DNA of 64,000 bases from Elephas maximus indicus (GCF_024166365.1 NC_064831.1:30060768-30124767), one strand, 5' to 3'. Shown: positions 1 to 11,784, numbered from the stretch's first letter. Notes: generated by a model not told the origin, from the letters alone. Numbers and translations are program-made.

Positions 1-75
1 CGGTTACATTATGTATGTATATATGAACATATTTGTTTGGGTATATATATGTATGTATGTATGTATGTATACGCA
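1..75. repeat. ATGT/AT-rich microsatellite
   Basis: Imperfect ATGT and TATA units (GTATGTATGTATGTATGTAT near 50-70). A second AT-rich microsatellite patch lies at about 440-484, after the second SINE. Confidence 0.7.
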
Positions 76-79
76 TAAA

Positions 80-207
80 GCTAACCAAAAGGCTGGCAGA
101 TTGAATCCACCAGGTTCTAACTGGCAACTCTATGGGGCAGTTCTACTCTGTCCTATAGGGTCACTATGAGTTGGAATCGACTGGACAGCAACGGGTTTGG
201 TTTTTTG
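80..207 (+). repeat. Afrotherian SINE, type A, 5'-truncated
   Basis: Type A here means the head GCCCTGGTGGCACAGTGGTTAA (an A-box-like segment), a B-box-like GCAGTTCGAATCC, a TGGGGCAGTTCTACTCTGTCC middle and the tail TATAGGGTCGCTATGAGTCG ... GGGTTTGGTTTT. This copy starts at CCAAAAGGCTGGCAG and keeps the tail. Confidence 0.85.
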
Positions 208-225
208 AATTTGTATGTCTACGTA

Positions 226-432
226 AGGAGCCCTGGAGACACAGTGGTTAAAATACTTGCCTACCAACTGAAAGGTCAGTGCTTCAAATTCACCAGCCAC
301 ACCATTGGGGAAAGACGTGGCAGTCTGCTTCCATAGATTACAACCTCAGAAACCTACGGGGGTGGTTCTACTCTGATCTATGGAGTCACTTTGTGCCGGA
401 ATTGACTAGACAGCAACGGGCATGGTTTAGAT
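226..432 (+). repeat. Afrotherian SINE, type A, near full length
   Basis: Starts AGGAGCCCTGGAGACACAGTGG and ends GACAGCAACGGGCATGG. It contains the longer middle with GACGTGGCAGTCTGCTTCC, so it is the long form of type A. Confidence 0.85.
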
Positions 433-483
433 TTTGTATTTATATACAGGTATGTGTGTTCATACATATATATTCATATATAT

Positions 484-1190
484 GATGTAAACCACATGGG
501 GGCACAGATACTAGACAACCAAACATCTCACGAGTTTGGTTTGCTGGGTCTGAAGGCTCATAGCCATAGTCTCCTGTGACAACTCGGTCAATTAGCATAA
601 TATAGTTCATAGAGTTTATGTTCTACATTCTACTCTGGTGAATAGCATCTGGGGTCTTAAAAGCTTTCAAGTGGCCATCTAAGATACAACTACCGGTCTC
701 TATTTGTCCAGAGTGAAAAAGAAAGAAGGAAACAAGATTCTGAGAAGAAAACTAGTCTATAGGACTAACACTCTACGTGAACCATCACGGCTTCATCTAC
801 CCTGGGACCAGAAGAACTAGGTGGTACCCAGTTACCACTACTGATTGTTCTGATCAGAGCCACAACAGAAGGATCCTGATAGAACAGGAGAAAAATGTGA
901 AACACAACTCAAATTCTCAAAAAGTCCAGAATTACTAGAGCGGTTGAGACTGGAAGGCTGCTTAAGACTATTGCCCAGTGATACTCTTTAAACCTTGAAC
1001 CAAAACTGTCTCTTCAGGTTACCTTTTAGATAAATAACAGAGTAGCTCATAAAATAAAGAATATTTAGTTTATTCTGTGAATACTGTGCTACTTTAAAAA
1101 AATAATCTACTCAGCACAATTGGACTGGACCAAAAGCAAAGAAGTTTCCAGGATAAAATGAATGCTTCAAAGGTCAGCAGAGCAAGGGCG
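484..1190 (+). mobile_element. Old L1 3'-UTR segment
   Basis: Shares blocks with the younger L1 3' end just after it: TCTGGGGTCTTAAA at 648-661 is repeated at 1286-1299, and CAGAAGAACTAG, GGCCATCTAAGAT and a GTCTGACT-like block recur in the same order. More diverged, so older. MND1 intron 4. Confidence 0.55.
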
Positions 1191-1965
1191 GGGGTTTGGG
1201 AACCACGGTTTAAGGGGACTTCTAAGTCAATTGGCAAAATAATTCTATTACGAAAACATTCTGCATCCCACTTTGAAATGTGGCGTCTGGGGTCTTAAAT
1301 GCTAACAAGCGGCCATCTAAGATGCATCAATTGGTCTCAACCCAACTGGAGCAAAGGAGAATGATGAACACCAAGGTCACACGACAACTAAGAGCCCAAG
1401 AGACAGAAAGGGCCACATGAACCAGTGACTTACATCATCCTGAGACCAGAAGAACTAGTTGGTGCCCGGCCACAATCGATGACTGCCCTGACAGGGAGCA
1501 CAACAGAGAACCCCTGAGGAAGCAGGAGATCAGTGGGATGCAGACCCCAAAGTCTCACAAAAAGACCATACTTAATGGTCTGACTGAGACTAGAGGAATC
1601 CCGGTGGTCATGGTCCCCAAACCTTCTGTTGGCACAGGACAGGAACAATCCCGGAAGACAACTCATCAGACATGAAAGGGACTGGACAGTGGGTAGGACA
1701 GAGATGCTGACGAAGAGTGAGCTAATTATATCAGGTGGACACTTGAGACTGTGTTGGCATCTCCTGTCTGGAGGCGGGATGGGAGGATAGAGAGAGTGGG
1801 AAGCTGGCAAAATTGTCACGAAAGGAGAGACTGGACGGGCTGACTCATTAGGGGGACAGCAAGAGGGAGCATGGAGTAAGATGTATGTAAACTTATATGT
1901 GACAGACTGACTTGATTTGTAAACGTTCTCTTGAAGCTCAATAAAAGTTAATAAAAAAAATAATA
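1191..1965 (+). mobile_element. L1 3'-UTR, 5'-truncated copy with A-tail
   Basis: Ends in GACTTGATTTGTAAACG ... CTCAATAAAAGTTAATAAAA followed by A-rich (AAT)n, a LINE poly(A) signal and tail. Contains the block repeated from 646-705. No ORF2 coding sequence remains. I recognise the 3' end as the elephant-type L1; the family name would need a repeat search. Confidence 0.7.
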
Positions 1966-1969
1966 ATAA

Positions 1970-2205
1970 TCTATATGAGACCAAATGGTCAACAATTATC
2001 CTACTGCCAAGACGAAAAGGTAAGGGGACAGGAAAACCAGATTACTGGAAACGGAACAACCAGGACAGAATTATGGGAACACTGACATACTGTGAAAAAT
2101 GCAACCAATGTCACTGAAGAATCTGTGTAGAAATTGTTAAATGGGAACCTAAATTTCTATGTGAACTCTCACCAAAAACACAATAAAACATTAAAAAAAA
2201 AAAAA
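1970..2205 (+). mobile_element. Older L1 3' end, right part
   Basis: Runs to CACAATAAAACATT followed by A12. It resembles the end of the copy at 5.15-5.75 kb (GAAAAGC.., CAATAAAAAA). Together with 484-1190 it may be one old L1 split by the younger insertion. Confidence 0.5.
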
Positions 2206-2334
2206 AGTGATGGCAAATTAGATGTTTTCAAACAGAGACTGACAGAACTACCACTCTTAAATTCTGGCTGAACAGAATAGTAAAGGATGTCTTCAGTTTG
2301 GGCCCCTTCTTGAAATAACATTTTTAAATCCATA

Positions 2335-2745
2335 AACCAAATTGCATAGGGTTACAAAGGAAATAAATTCTATAAAAATAGTCATTAAGTTATTAAAAAA
2401 AAAGTTATGATCTAATAACATATTTGCTTCTTTATTCATGCATTAAATAACAAAATCTAGCTACAAGTCAAATGCATAGTTCTGAAATGGTGATGAATGT
2501 AAATGATACTTCTAGATATCTGTAATAACTGATATGTCATGAAAATATCTAATTTCTATTGATGACAAAGTCACAAGTATGACTGATGCTACTACAGGTT
2601 ATTTTCTTCATTCATAATTGAAGGAAATGCAAATTTCAGTCAAAATTAAGTAAAAATAAAGAAGTAATTTTTCCCCTGCAGACCCTCTGCATTCTAGTCA
2701 TGGACACAGTGGGCATCCATGAATCCCAGCTTAGGAACCTAGGAG
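2335..2745 (+). mobile_element. Old DNA-transposon-like repeat, copy 1
   Basis: Alignable by eye with 47020-47445, including a 20-bp exact match ATTCATAATTGAAGGAAATG (2610-2629) and CTGATTT/TGATGACAAAGT blocks in the same order. The end CCCAGCTTAGGAACC resembles hAT-type non-autonomous elements. Class is an inference. Confidence 0.5.
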
Positions 2746-3110
2746 TTAGAGGATAATTGAACCCTAGCGTGATGCAAGAGGTGACAGTGACCTAAAAAAG
2801 TTAAAATGCTAGTAAATGTAAACATGCACTTATCAAAACAAGTAATAAAAATAAAGACTAATGGGAGGGGAGTTTAAAACAAGATGGAGCTAAAATACTA
2901 GAAAACACTATCATGGCAGGTAGGAAAATGAAACCTAAAACATTGTGATGTCCTCATATTGTTTGGGTAAACAATATGATAATCTTCAGAAGTTGAGTCA
3001 AATAATGCATGTTACAAGTTTAAGGGAAAACATTAAACAAAAAAAAGTTAAAGTAAAACAAATCTCTTCATTACAATGCAAACCCATTATCTTTAATTGC
3101 GGCAACTTAC

Positions 3111-3259
3111 CTGAGATTCCAGAACCTCCAACTTACGTTTCCTTGCATGCAGAGCTTTACTTGGAAAAGCCCAATAATAATTAGACGTTCCAATCCTCTC
3201 ACAGTCAACCATCCCATCATCCACTAAGCTTTGAAGAACTTCTTTTACTGACATAGCAG
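3111..3259 (-). CDS. MND1: MND1 coding exon 4
   Basis: A 149-nt exon from the acceptor CTCTTAG to the donor GTAAGTTG. It reads [20 protein letters not shown], then [20 protein letters not shown] and [10 protein letters not shown]: the end of the winged-helix domain, with the NYYWAFPS motif, and the first turns of the coiled coil that pairs with HOP2. It begins two bases into a codon, matching exon 3, and ends on a codon boundary. An Arg (CGT) sits where I recall His in human. The exons for the rest of the coiled coil and the C-terminal capping helices are not in the 3.1 kb to the left, so they must lie beyond the window. The part seen covers about 92 of roughly 205 residues. Confidence 0.94.
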
Positions 3260-3261
3260 CT

Positions 3262-4500
3262 AAGAGAGATCATGTTTAAAGACTATGTTAAGAAACACCA
3301 GAAATAATATTAAAATGCAAACAACTGGGGAAACGCAGCAAATATTATAGATCAAGAGTTGGTAAGTAAGGAGCTCTTAAAAATAAACAAGGATAAGATA
3401 AATACTCCAATAGAAAAACAGTAAGATGATATCCATGGGCGCCTACAAAAAAAATATGCATGGCTAACAAAAAAGAAAAATGACCGACCCCACTAATAAT
3501 CAAATAAATGCAAAATAAAGCAATGAGATTTCTTGACTACCAAATTGAAAAACACTAAAAAAAATACTACAGGATTCAGACATGAATACTTTCATACATG
3601 AGTGAAGAAATTTGGCAATACTTATCTAAAACTTTAGAAATATACATACTTTTAATGCAGAAATTCCACTTTTATGGATTCAGCTAAAGAAAATAATGAT
3701 TGATATACACAAGGATGTTTGTCAAAGAGCTATTTTGAACAACAAAAAAATGGGAACAACCAGTCCAATAACTAGATTTTTCAAAAGAAAGTTGCTATAA
3801 TCTAATACTAGGCAATCATTAAATTTATAAGAATATTTAATGGCATGGAAACATATTCAAAATGTATTATATAGAAATGTGTTATACAGAAATATATTCA
3901 AAATTTATCATACAGAAAAATAAAGTTAAAAACAGTACACGCTGATGTATTGTCAGCTGTTCTCTTTGGATGGTAGTAGCTCAATTTTCACTTCCTTCTT
4001 TTTGATAATTTCTTTCATTTTTTAAACAATGAAAATGTATTGCCTTTTTGTTAAGAAGCTAAACTATAAAAACTATTATGAAAGATTAAACAATAAACAA
4101 ACTGTATACTATGGGTAGGGCTAAGATTAGAAATCAGAAAAAAAGTTTTTAAAAATACCATGTAAAAATGCCAAGTCACATTTAACAAATGTTTGAAAGT
4201 TTTTTTAACAATTCTTACTTCCTACGAAGTAAAACTGTACCAAGAAATACATCTGTGTTTTAATGTCCATTTTAATTTTCCTAGAGCAGATCTTCTAAAA
4301 CATAACAAAAATCTATTAAAAAATTAAATATAGTAAAGAAATAAAATGGACACCAAAGTGAAAAACATTCAACCCGCTTGTAAAGAAGTAGAAACTAAAA
4401 TGAAATGCCAGTTTTTAATATATTACATTCCAAAGAATTCTAAAATCGAAAACACAGAGTTGTAAGAATTAAGTGTTATTTTTTTTTTTTTTTTATATAT
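3262..4500. other. MND1 intron 3, AT-rich, nothing recognised
   Basis: About 1.2 kb of AT-rich intron with several short A runs and a T16 tract at 4480-4493. I see no gene, RNA or clear repeat; parts near 3.5-3.9 kb have the feel of a decayed L1 (minus or plus) but I cannot support it. Confidence 0.5.
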
Positions 4501-4504
4501 ATTG

Positions 4505-4735
4505 GTACAGCCTTTCTGGAAGGGTGAGTCCCTGAGTATGCAAACAGTTAATGTGTTTGGCTGCTAACTGAAAGGCTGGAGGTTCGAGTCCACCTAGAGG
4601 CACCTCAGAAGAAAGGGCTGGTGATCTACTTCTGAAAAATTGGCCATTGAGAGCCCTACAGAGCACAGTTTTACTCCAAAACACACAGGGTTGCCACAAG
4701 TTGGAGTCAACCCGATGGAACTGGTTAACAGGATT
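4505..4735 (+). repeat. Afrotherian SINE, type B
   Basis: Type B has the head GTCCCTGGGTGGCGCAAACGGTTAA, a B-box-like GGAGGTTCGAGTCCACC, CAGAGGCGCCTC, GGCCTGGCGATCTACTTC and the tail ATGAGTCGGAGTCGACTCG ... ACTGGTT. This copy has most of these, with substitutions. Confidence 0.8.
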
Positions 4736-5149
4736 CTCTGGAAGAAAATTTGAGAATACGTATAAAAACCTAACAACTATATAAATCTCTATTCTCTACT
4801 TCTAGGCAAATTTCTTAATGAAGTAATATGAAATGTGGAGAAACATTTATGGACAGCATGTTAATCGCAACATTATTTTTAGCAGCAAACTTCGAAACAG
4901 ATGTTCAACAATAGGTAAAGGGTAAACAAATTATGGTATGGTGGGTGGTCACAGAATAAAATATTAGGAAATACGGATGCTGCAAATTGTGTATTTTTTT
5001 AATCCAATGACATGAGTAAATACAGATGATATAATTTTATATTAAAAAAAATGTATGAACACAAAACTATATAAACAGCATGGTCCCCTCTCAGAGATTG
5101 ACAGATACATATAAAAACAAACAAACAGAACTTAGATTTAAGACATCAA

Positions 5150-5750
5150 AACATACCAAATGTTCTCACCTCTGTAGCAAGGGAGAAAGAAGAAAACCAA
5201 AGACACAACGGAAAGATCAATCCAAAGGACTAATGGACCACAACTACCACAGCCTCCACCAGGCTGAGTCTAGCACAACAAGACGGTGCCCGGCTACCAC
5301 CACCAACTGCTCTGACAGGATCACAATAGAGAGTCCCCAACAGAGCTGGAGGAAAAATATAGAATTAAATTCTGACTCACCAAAAAAAAAAAAGACCAGA
5401 CTTAACTGGTCTGACAGAGACTAGAGAAACCCTGAGAGTATGCTCCCCAGACACCCTTTTAGTTCAGTGATGAAGGCACTCTGGAGGTTCACCCTACAGC
5501 TGAATGTCAGACAAGCCCATAAAACAAAATGAGACTAAAGGGGCACAGCAGCCCAGGGGCAAGGACCAAAAGGCAGGAGGGAACAGGAAAGCTGGTAACA
5601 GGGAACCCAAGGTCGAGAAGGGGAGAGTGTTAACATGTGGTAGGGCTGGCAACCAATGTCCCAAACAATAAGTGTATTAATTGTTTAATGAAAAGCTAGT
5701 TTGTTCTGTAAACCTGCACTCTAAAGTACAATAAAAAAATTTTAAAAATA
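5150..5750 (+). mobile_element. L1 3' end, old copy
   Basis: Contains AAAGACCAGACTTAACTGGTCTGACAGAGA, also seen in the 1.2-1.9 kb copy (here described as blocks at 5393-5420), then GCTGGTAACAGGGAACCCAA, and ends GTACAATAAAAAAATTTT. Sits in MND1 intron 3. Confidence 0.65.
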
Positions 5751-5840
5751 AAAACACCAAATGTTAACAGTGGTTATCTCAGAAGAGTGATTATGAGCAA
5801 CTTTTATTTTCTTTATTAAATCTGTCTATTAAAAAAAAAA

Positions 5841-5997
5841 GGTCCACTGCCCTCAAGTCAATTCCAACTCACAGCAACCCTATAGGACAGAGAAGAACTG
5901 CCCCATAAGGGTTTTCAAGGAGTGGCTGGTGGATTTGAACTGCTGACCTTTTGGTTAGCAGCTGAGCTCTTACAACCACTGTGCTGCCAGGGCTCCA
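5841..5997 (-). repeat. Afrotherian SINE, type A
   Basis: Reverse copy: starts with the A-run and CACTGCCCTCAAGTCAATTC, ends GCTGCCAGGGCTCC. Short form lacking the GATGTGGCAGTCTGC block. Confidence 0.88.
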
Positions 5998-6064
5998 AAT
6001 TTGTTAAAATAAACATGTATAACTTATATAACCAGAACAGTTTAAAAAACAAATTTACCAGGTA

Positions 6065-6458
6065 AAGTGGTTGAATAGTGGCCCACAAAAAGATATATGC
6101 AAGTGAAACCTGTGAATGCAACCTTACTTGGAAAAAGGGTCTTTGCAGGTGTATTTCATTTAAGGATAGAGAGAGAATATCGCCCTGGATTTAGGGTGGG
6201 TCTTAAATCCAATGACACATGTCCTCATGAGAGACAGCAGAGAAGAAGGCTGAGATTGGAGTGATATGTCTACAAGCCATGAGAAGCTAGGAGGAAGCAA
6301 GGAATAGATTCTCCCTCAGAGCCTCCAGAAGGAAGCAGCCCTGTCCACACCTGGATTTCCTGCTTCTGGCCTCCAGAAGAATGAGAGAATAAACTTCTGT
6401 TGTTTTAAGCCCCCAAATTTGTGGTCATTTGTTACAGCAGCAGCCCTAGGGAACTAAT
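6065..6458 (+). mobile_element. MaLR/MLT-like LTR relic
   Basis: GAATAGTGGCCCACAAAAAGATAT, GGAAAAAGGGTCTTTGCAGG, CCAATGACACATGTCCTCAT and the end GTTTTAAGCC ... TTGTTACAGCAGC ... GGAACTAATG match the common mammalian ERVL-MaLR LTR pattern as I recall it. A second copy is at 22.1-22.3 kb. It ends about 310 bp from MND1 exon 3. Confidence 0.7.
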
Positions 6459-6771
6459 GCGTGTAAAGATCCAAAGTCACATTTAACAAAACTAGAAGAT
6501 TCATGAGCAATTTTTACTTCTTTTGAAGTAAACTATACCCGTAAATAAATAAATGTGTATATATCATGTATGTATGTGTGTAATCCATTTTAATTTTCCT
6601 ACAGCAGACACTCCAAACAAAGAATCGCAGCTGTAGCCCATGGACACCATGCAGAAACTTTTTAAAAACAATCTTCATCTCCAGAAATTTCTTGTCTCCG
6701 TTGAATGAACAACTGTTGCAGAAAAGGTGATCAGCATTTCCCCAAATTTTCAGTCCATCTTTGATACTTAC

Positions 6772-6829
6772 TAATGCCTTTCTCTTTGGGAGCAATCTTC
6801 TCCATGTCTTTTAGCTGAAATACATCTTT
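6772..6829 (-). CDS. MND1: MND1 coding exon 3
   Basis: A 58-nt exon between the acceptor TATACAG and the donor GTAAGTATC. It encodes KDVFQLKDMEKIAPKEKGI plus one base of the next codon, the middle of the winged-helix domain. The following exon supplies CT to complete Thr (A|CT), so the phase matches exactly. Met in KDMEK stands where I recall Leu in human. The exon is intact; the SINE, MaLR and L1 pieces nearby do not touch it. Confidence 0.94.
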
Positions 6830-7667
6830 CTGTATAAAAGTTTTTAAAAAAAAGATCAAAAACATGTATTTATTCTTTACTGTATATATTTACCATAAAA
6901 ATGTTCATAAAATATTGTGCTAAAAAAAAAAAAACTAGGCCTGGAAATGAAAACGCAATAGAATCTAAGCATTTTAGAGCTAAAAGAAACTTCATGATTA
7001 TCCAATACCTACAGTAATTTAAAATGGACAGATTTTTACGTGAACATACAATTCTTTCAAGTACTTGGAGATCACAACATAAAGAACATCTTCCCACTGA
7101 AGTATAAAAACTAGTTCTGGTGGATCATTTGTTAACACGAGCTTCTCTCACACTTTAAGAAAACATAAACAGTGCTTTGATTAGCACGTATCACACTTCA
7201 CAGATCTAGTACTTCTAACAAAAAGCAAAATAAGTAACTTTCAAGAATTGTTTATATTCAAGGTTTCACGAAAGAGTTATACCTAAACAACAGGAAAATT
7301 ATGCAATTCATGGCTGCCTGTCCATCATTCTTTCGGATACACTGTACGTCCACCGTATGCAAAGCAAAACGTTACAGAAAAATACACATGTAAAATATTT
7401 AATCTTGTGGTTGGAAAAAGTCTATTTAAGGTACACCTTTCTTCTTGTAATAAGCCTTGGTTGAGGTGGTGAAAACTTGAAGAACAAAAGTGAAAGATTG
7501 GAAAAGGCTAAAATATTTGGCAATAAGAACTGAATTGTTCTGATTATTGTTATGAAAATCTAGGATATATTTCTTCCAAATAAATCTGAAGAAGCAACTT
7601 CAATAAGATGGAAATTACCTTCATAAAAATTAAAAACTTCTGCTTATCCAAAGGCATTTTTTTCTTT

Positions 7668-7886
7668 TTTATAATTTATTTTTGTTGTTGAGCATATTAC
7701 ACAGCAGAACATACACCAATTCAACAAATTCTACACACGCAATTCAGTGACACTGCTTATATCCTCTTCAAGGTGTGCAAACATTCTCACCCTCCGTTTC
7801 TGGGTTGTTCCTCCAGCCATTAACATAAACTCACTGCCCCCGAAGTTTCCTACCTAATCTTTCAAGTTGCCAATTTGATCCCATAG
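7668..7886 (-). mobile_element. L1 3'-UTR fragment, antisense
   Basis: Pattern TTATTTTTGTTGTTGAG ... CACAGCAGAACATACACC ... TTCAGTGACACTG is repeated, diverged, at 8312-8465, and resembles antisense L1 3' ends. MND1 intron 2. Confidence 0.45.
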
Positions 7887-7892
7887 ACCTTT

Positions 7893-8010
7893 TTTTTTTC
7901 TTTTTTAATTTTTATTGTTCTTTAAGTGAAAGTTTACAAATCAAGTCAGTCTCTCATACAAAAATTTATACACACTTTGCTATGTACTTCTAATTGCTCT
8001 CCCCCTAATG
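7893..8010 (-). mobile_element. L1 3' end, antisense, 5'-truncated
   Basis: The complement of the L1 terminus at 1.87-1.95 kb: AAGTTTACAAATCAAGTCAG, CTCTCCCCCTAATGAG and TATTGTTCTTTAAG appear in reverse order and strand. T-rich start is the copied A-tail. Confidence 0.75.
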
Positions 8011-8128
8011 AGACCCAAACGCACTTTTAAGAAACTGAAAAGGCAGGTATTTACTGGAAGAAAATAAACCTGACAAAGGACAGGCACCCAGGATAAAAAA
8101 AAAAAAAAAAAAGTGGTGCTATCAAGTA

Positions 8129-8167
8129 TACATATAAACATATATATGTGTATATATATATATATAA
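8129..8167. repeat. TA/TATG microsatellite
   Basis: Alternating (CATATA) and (TA)n units over about 38 bp in MND1 intron 2. Confidence 0.75.
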
Positions 8168-8311
8168 AGAACTCTTTAGAAATGCGTCTAAAAAAAAGAT
8201 GTTGGATGAAGGAGTGGATAGATGAAAATAGATATGATAAAGCAAGTAGAATAAAATGTCAATGGCAAAATCTAGGTCATGGGTATGTGGGCATTACTGT
8301 AAAATTCTCTT

Positions 8312-8465
8312 TGCTGTACACATTTTTTAATATTTTATTGTGTGTTTTGTGAGAGCTCACACAGTAAATCAGGTTCCCTTTGACAATTTCTATACAAATC
8401 AATGTGACACTGGTTACGTTTTTCACGTGTCTACATTCTGGTTGTTCCATTTCTTTGCTGTATTT
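8312..8465 (-). mobile_element. L1 3'-UTR fragment, antisense
   Basis: TTTTATTGTGTGTTTTGTGA ... CACACAGTAAATCAGGTTCCC ... TCAATGTGACACTGGTTACG, related to 7668-7886. Old copy. Confidence 0.45.
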
Positions 8466-9034
8466 TAAGATTTTTCACAACAAAATATTCAGAAAAAAGT
8501 AACTTCATCTCACAATACTTGAGATTTTTAAATTAAGGAAAACACTAAGTCACTAGGCTCAGTAAGAATGTAAGATCACTGCTTGTATGTCTGGAAAAAC
8601 AAAATCATACTTTAGGGTCTCAAAGAACATGCAATAAATTACTGACTTTAAGCCTCTAGTGCATTAGAAAAATCAATTTGCAAATAATTTAGGTTCCACG
8701 GGAAAAGAACATAAACTCACTGAGATATCAAGAAGGAGCCCCAAACATTCTCTGCCCCAGTGGGGTTGTTATGTAAACAAACGGGCTTGCAAAGAACTAG
8801 TCTTCGACTATGCTGTGGTCATTTAAGTGGACAGAGTAAATGGTCTCGAGTTAAGTCTTAGCTCTTAAACCCCCCAGCATTGAAGCAGACACAATAAGGG
8901 AGAGATGAAAAGATCTTTCTAGCTCTTTATAAAAGCTATAAATGTGTAAAATACCGTGGAGAACACACAGTTATACTACTAGATGACGTAAGTACTTACA
9001 TGATCTAGGTATTGTAACATTTTACATCTAATAC

Positions 9035-9362
9035 TTTTCACAGATCATCTCATTTAATCCTCAGGGCAAAACTGTGATGTGGCTACTGCTATCACCCTCT
9101 TTACTAGATGGGAGTCCCTGGGTGGCCCAAACCGTTAAGTGTCGGACTACTAACCAAACGACTGGTGGTTCAAACCCACCCAGAGATGCCTCGAAAGTAA
9201 GGTCTGGCAATCTGTTTCTGAAAGATTACAGCCTTGAAAACCCTATGGAGCGAAGTTTTACTCTGCAGACATAGGATCCCCATGAGTCAGAATCGACTCG
9301 ACAGCAACTGGTTTGGCTGAGGAAACTGAGGCTTAGAGAGGTTAAGTAACAAAGCTATTAGG
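9035..9362 (+). repeat. MIR element split by a SINE
   Basis: CATTTAATCCTCAGGGCAA before, and TGAGGAAACTGAGGCTTAGA with GGTTAAGTAAC after, are the MIR core. The type B SINE at 9110-9317 sits between the two halves, so it came later. Confidence 0.8.
9110..9317 (+). repeat. Afrotherian SINE, type B, inserted in MIR
   Basis: GGGAGTCCCTGGGTGGCCCA at the head and CAGAATCGACTCGACAGCAACTGG at the tail. Near full length. Confidence 0.9.
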
Positions 9363-9459
9363 TAAAACTGACTCCATATGTATGCTTCCACCCACCGCGT
9401 CGTACTGCCCCGTGTTCTTCACGTGTGCGATGAGCAACAAATTCTTCTTCTATTATGTT

Positions 9460-9630
9460 AAAAAAAAAAAACCCAAACCTTTTGCTGTCGAGTCAATTCC
9501 AACTCACAGCAACCCTACAGGACAGAGTACAACTGCCTTATAGGGTTTCCGAGGAGCAGCTGGTGGATTCAAACTGCTGACCTTTTTGTTAGCAGTCGTA
9601 ACTCTTAACCACTGTGCCACCAGGGCTCTG
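9460..9630 (-). repeat. Afrotherian SINE, type A
   Basis: Reverse copy: A11 tract, AAACCTTTTGCTGTCGAGTC at the start, CCACTGTGCCACCAGGGCTC at the end. Short form. Confidence 0.9.
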
Positions 9631-9957
9631 TTACGTTAGCAGCTTCAAATATATACATACAAATAGAATTCTCTGGGTATAAGCATGGCCATTCCAAAGA
9701 GACTTGTATGCCCATGGAGAGCTACTCATTTAGGTTTTTGCTGAGGTAATTTTTAGAAAAACTCCACAAATGCTTACTGGGCCTTTTCTGTGCCTCACAC
9801 AGTTCTTGAAGAGTTTTACCCTCGATAAGCTATCATTATCAGTAATGACTGTCTCTTGAAAAGATTTCCAAAACTTCGAGGCTACCCCATTTATACTTAG
9901 GGGCAGCATAGTGTATGTGTGATGCTATGTTTGTTGGCTTTTTAACGTGATCATTGC

Positions 9958-10145
9958 AGAAGTCCCTGGGTGGCGCAAATAGTTAAGTGCTGGACTACTA
10001 ACTAAAAGGTCGGTGGTTCAAACCTACCCAGAGATGCCTCAGAAGTAAGGCCTGGCGAGCTGCTTTCGAAAGGTCACAGCCTTGAAAACCCCATCTATGG
10101 AGTACAGGTCTATTCTGCACATAGTGGGCTGCCACGAGCCGGTAA
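9958..10145 (+). repeat. Afrotherian SINE, type B, 3' end shortened
   Basis: AGTCCCTGGGTGGCGCAAAT head, middle TCAGAAGTAAGGCCTGGCGA; the tail stops near GGGCTGCCACGAGCCGG. Confidence 0.88.
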
Positions 10146-10439
10146 CTAACACCACCGCTACAACACATTCAGTGTCGGAAACTGAGAAAACAAAGTCTAA
10201 AAAAGTCCACCTATAATCCAACCACTGTTGGTATTTGTGATCACGCTGAATTGTATTCATATTGTTTGTGTTCTGCATTTTCTACTTCACATTACAGAAT
10301 GAGCACTTCCTGTGGCATTAGTCCTTAAAAAGGGGCTACTTTTAACATCGACATAGAGTCAGGTTCCATAATAAACCCTGCAGTAGCCATATTTGAGTCT
10401 GTTGGAATTTTCATTGACCATGGCTAGAAATATAAAGGC

Positions 10440-10600
10440 AACTATTTGGGTGTCTACACATGGTATCTTGTTTAACACTCATAACAACTTTAGGGGTAGG
10501 TATCATCACCTCCATTTCACAGATGAGGAGATGAAGACTGAAAGAAGTTATCTATATAACCTGCCTAGCATGTCCCACAGTTCGTAAATGGTACGGTAGG
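10440..10600 (+). repeat. MIR-like fragment
   Basis: CACTCATAACAACTTTAGGGGTAGG-type run (split by substitutions) and CATTTCACAGATGAGGAGATGAAGACTG match the MIR core. MND1 intron 2. Confidence 0.6.
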
Positions 10601-11780
10601 AATTGCAAACCAGGTAGACATTTAAAGTAAAATTCGACAGTAGAAACTGTGCAGTGGAGAATGAATAATTACTTTTGGTCTTTGTAAGAAACAACCCTAG
10701 AAAAATTTAGTCCATACTCTTATTTTACAGTTGAAGAAAAAGCACAGAGAAGTAAAATGAATTGGCCAAGGGAATTCAACTTGCCAGTAGCAACACTGGG
10801 GAATCCAGATTTCGTATTTATCAGGCCCATGTTCTTTCCTCTCTGCACCACACTGGTGATTTGCTTTGAATTCTTGAAGGGCTTATGGTTAATATTTCTC
10901 AACTTTGACACCAGTCTGGATTCTAGATACACCACATTCATGCAAGAATAAACGAAGTGGTCTCCATTACATTTGCCAAATCCGTTATACTTTTCAACTC
11001 CATCATAAGAACTGATGAACAGCAACAAATTAGGCCATAATGCAGAAAAGGGAACAAGCACGCATGAACTAAAGCGAACGAATTAACTAATACAGTTAAC
11101 TCCTAACTTTACATTAAAACTCACTGGTTACTGAACTTCTTTGAACTGCTGACACTAGTATCATACTCATTCTGATATTTATTATGAGGACAGTGTTGAA
11201 GAAAAACATTCAATCAGAAAAAGCCAATTTTGATCTTTGAGAAAAGGAACAATATTGTAAAAGATAAAACGATTCCCTCACCATTCTTCCCAGCCCGGCA
11301 GGCATTAAATCTACTTTCCTTGTCCGGGGACCACAGGACAAATATTACAACTCAACAGAAGAATAAGCTGTCATAATCCTCATTGTATATAAAGGTCACC
11401 AATTTATCTTCCTAATGATATCATCATTATTAATATGACGCCCTGTTCTGAACTGCCAATGACTTTAAGGAATAGTAAGGTATATTTTAAGGAACAGTAA
11501 GATTACAAACAGTAAAAAAAAAAAAATCCGAATATTTTCCTTCCTTTTCTGAGCATCTGCATTATTAAAATGAAAAGAGATTTTATTAATTTGATATTCT
11601 ATTTTACCATATTTTTCCCATCTTCGCATTTGTATATTACAAAAATGTTCCGTAGGTCGGGGCAAGACTGAGCTTTGACGGGCTTGCCAAGTATTAGGCT
11701 AAGCCATATGAAGTTAGTAGTTTTTGTAGGTCAAAGATCTGTTTTGTCTTTAACCTGAAGGCAAAGAAAAGCCACTGTAT
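10600..11780. other. MND1 intron 2 stretch, nothing recognised
   Basis: About 1.2 kb without gene or clear repeat, apart from L2/MIR-like GTTGAAGAAAAAGCACAGAG near 10730. The 113-codon minus-strand ORF at 10720-11061 has no recognisable feature. Confidence 0.5.
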
Positions 11781-11784
11781 AGCA

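Noticed and set aside
1-3110. Search for MND1 exon 5
   Set aside because: No coiled-coil coding stretch with proper splice borders was found; the region is L1 and an old repeat.
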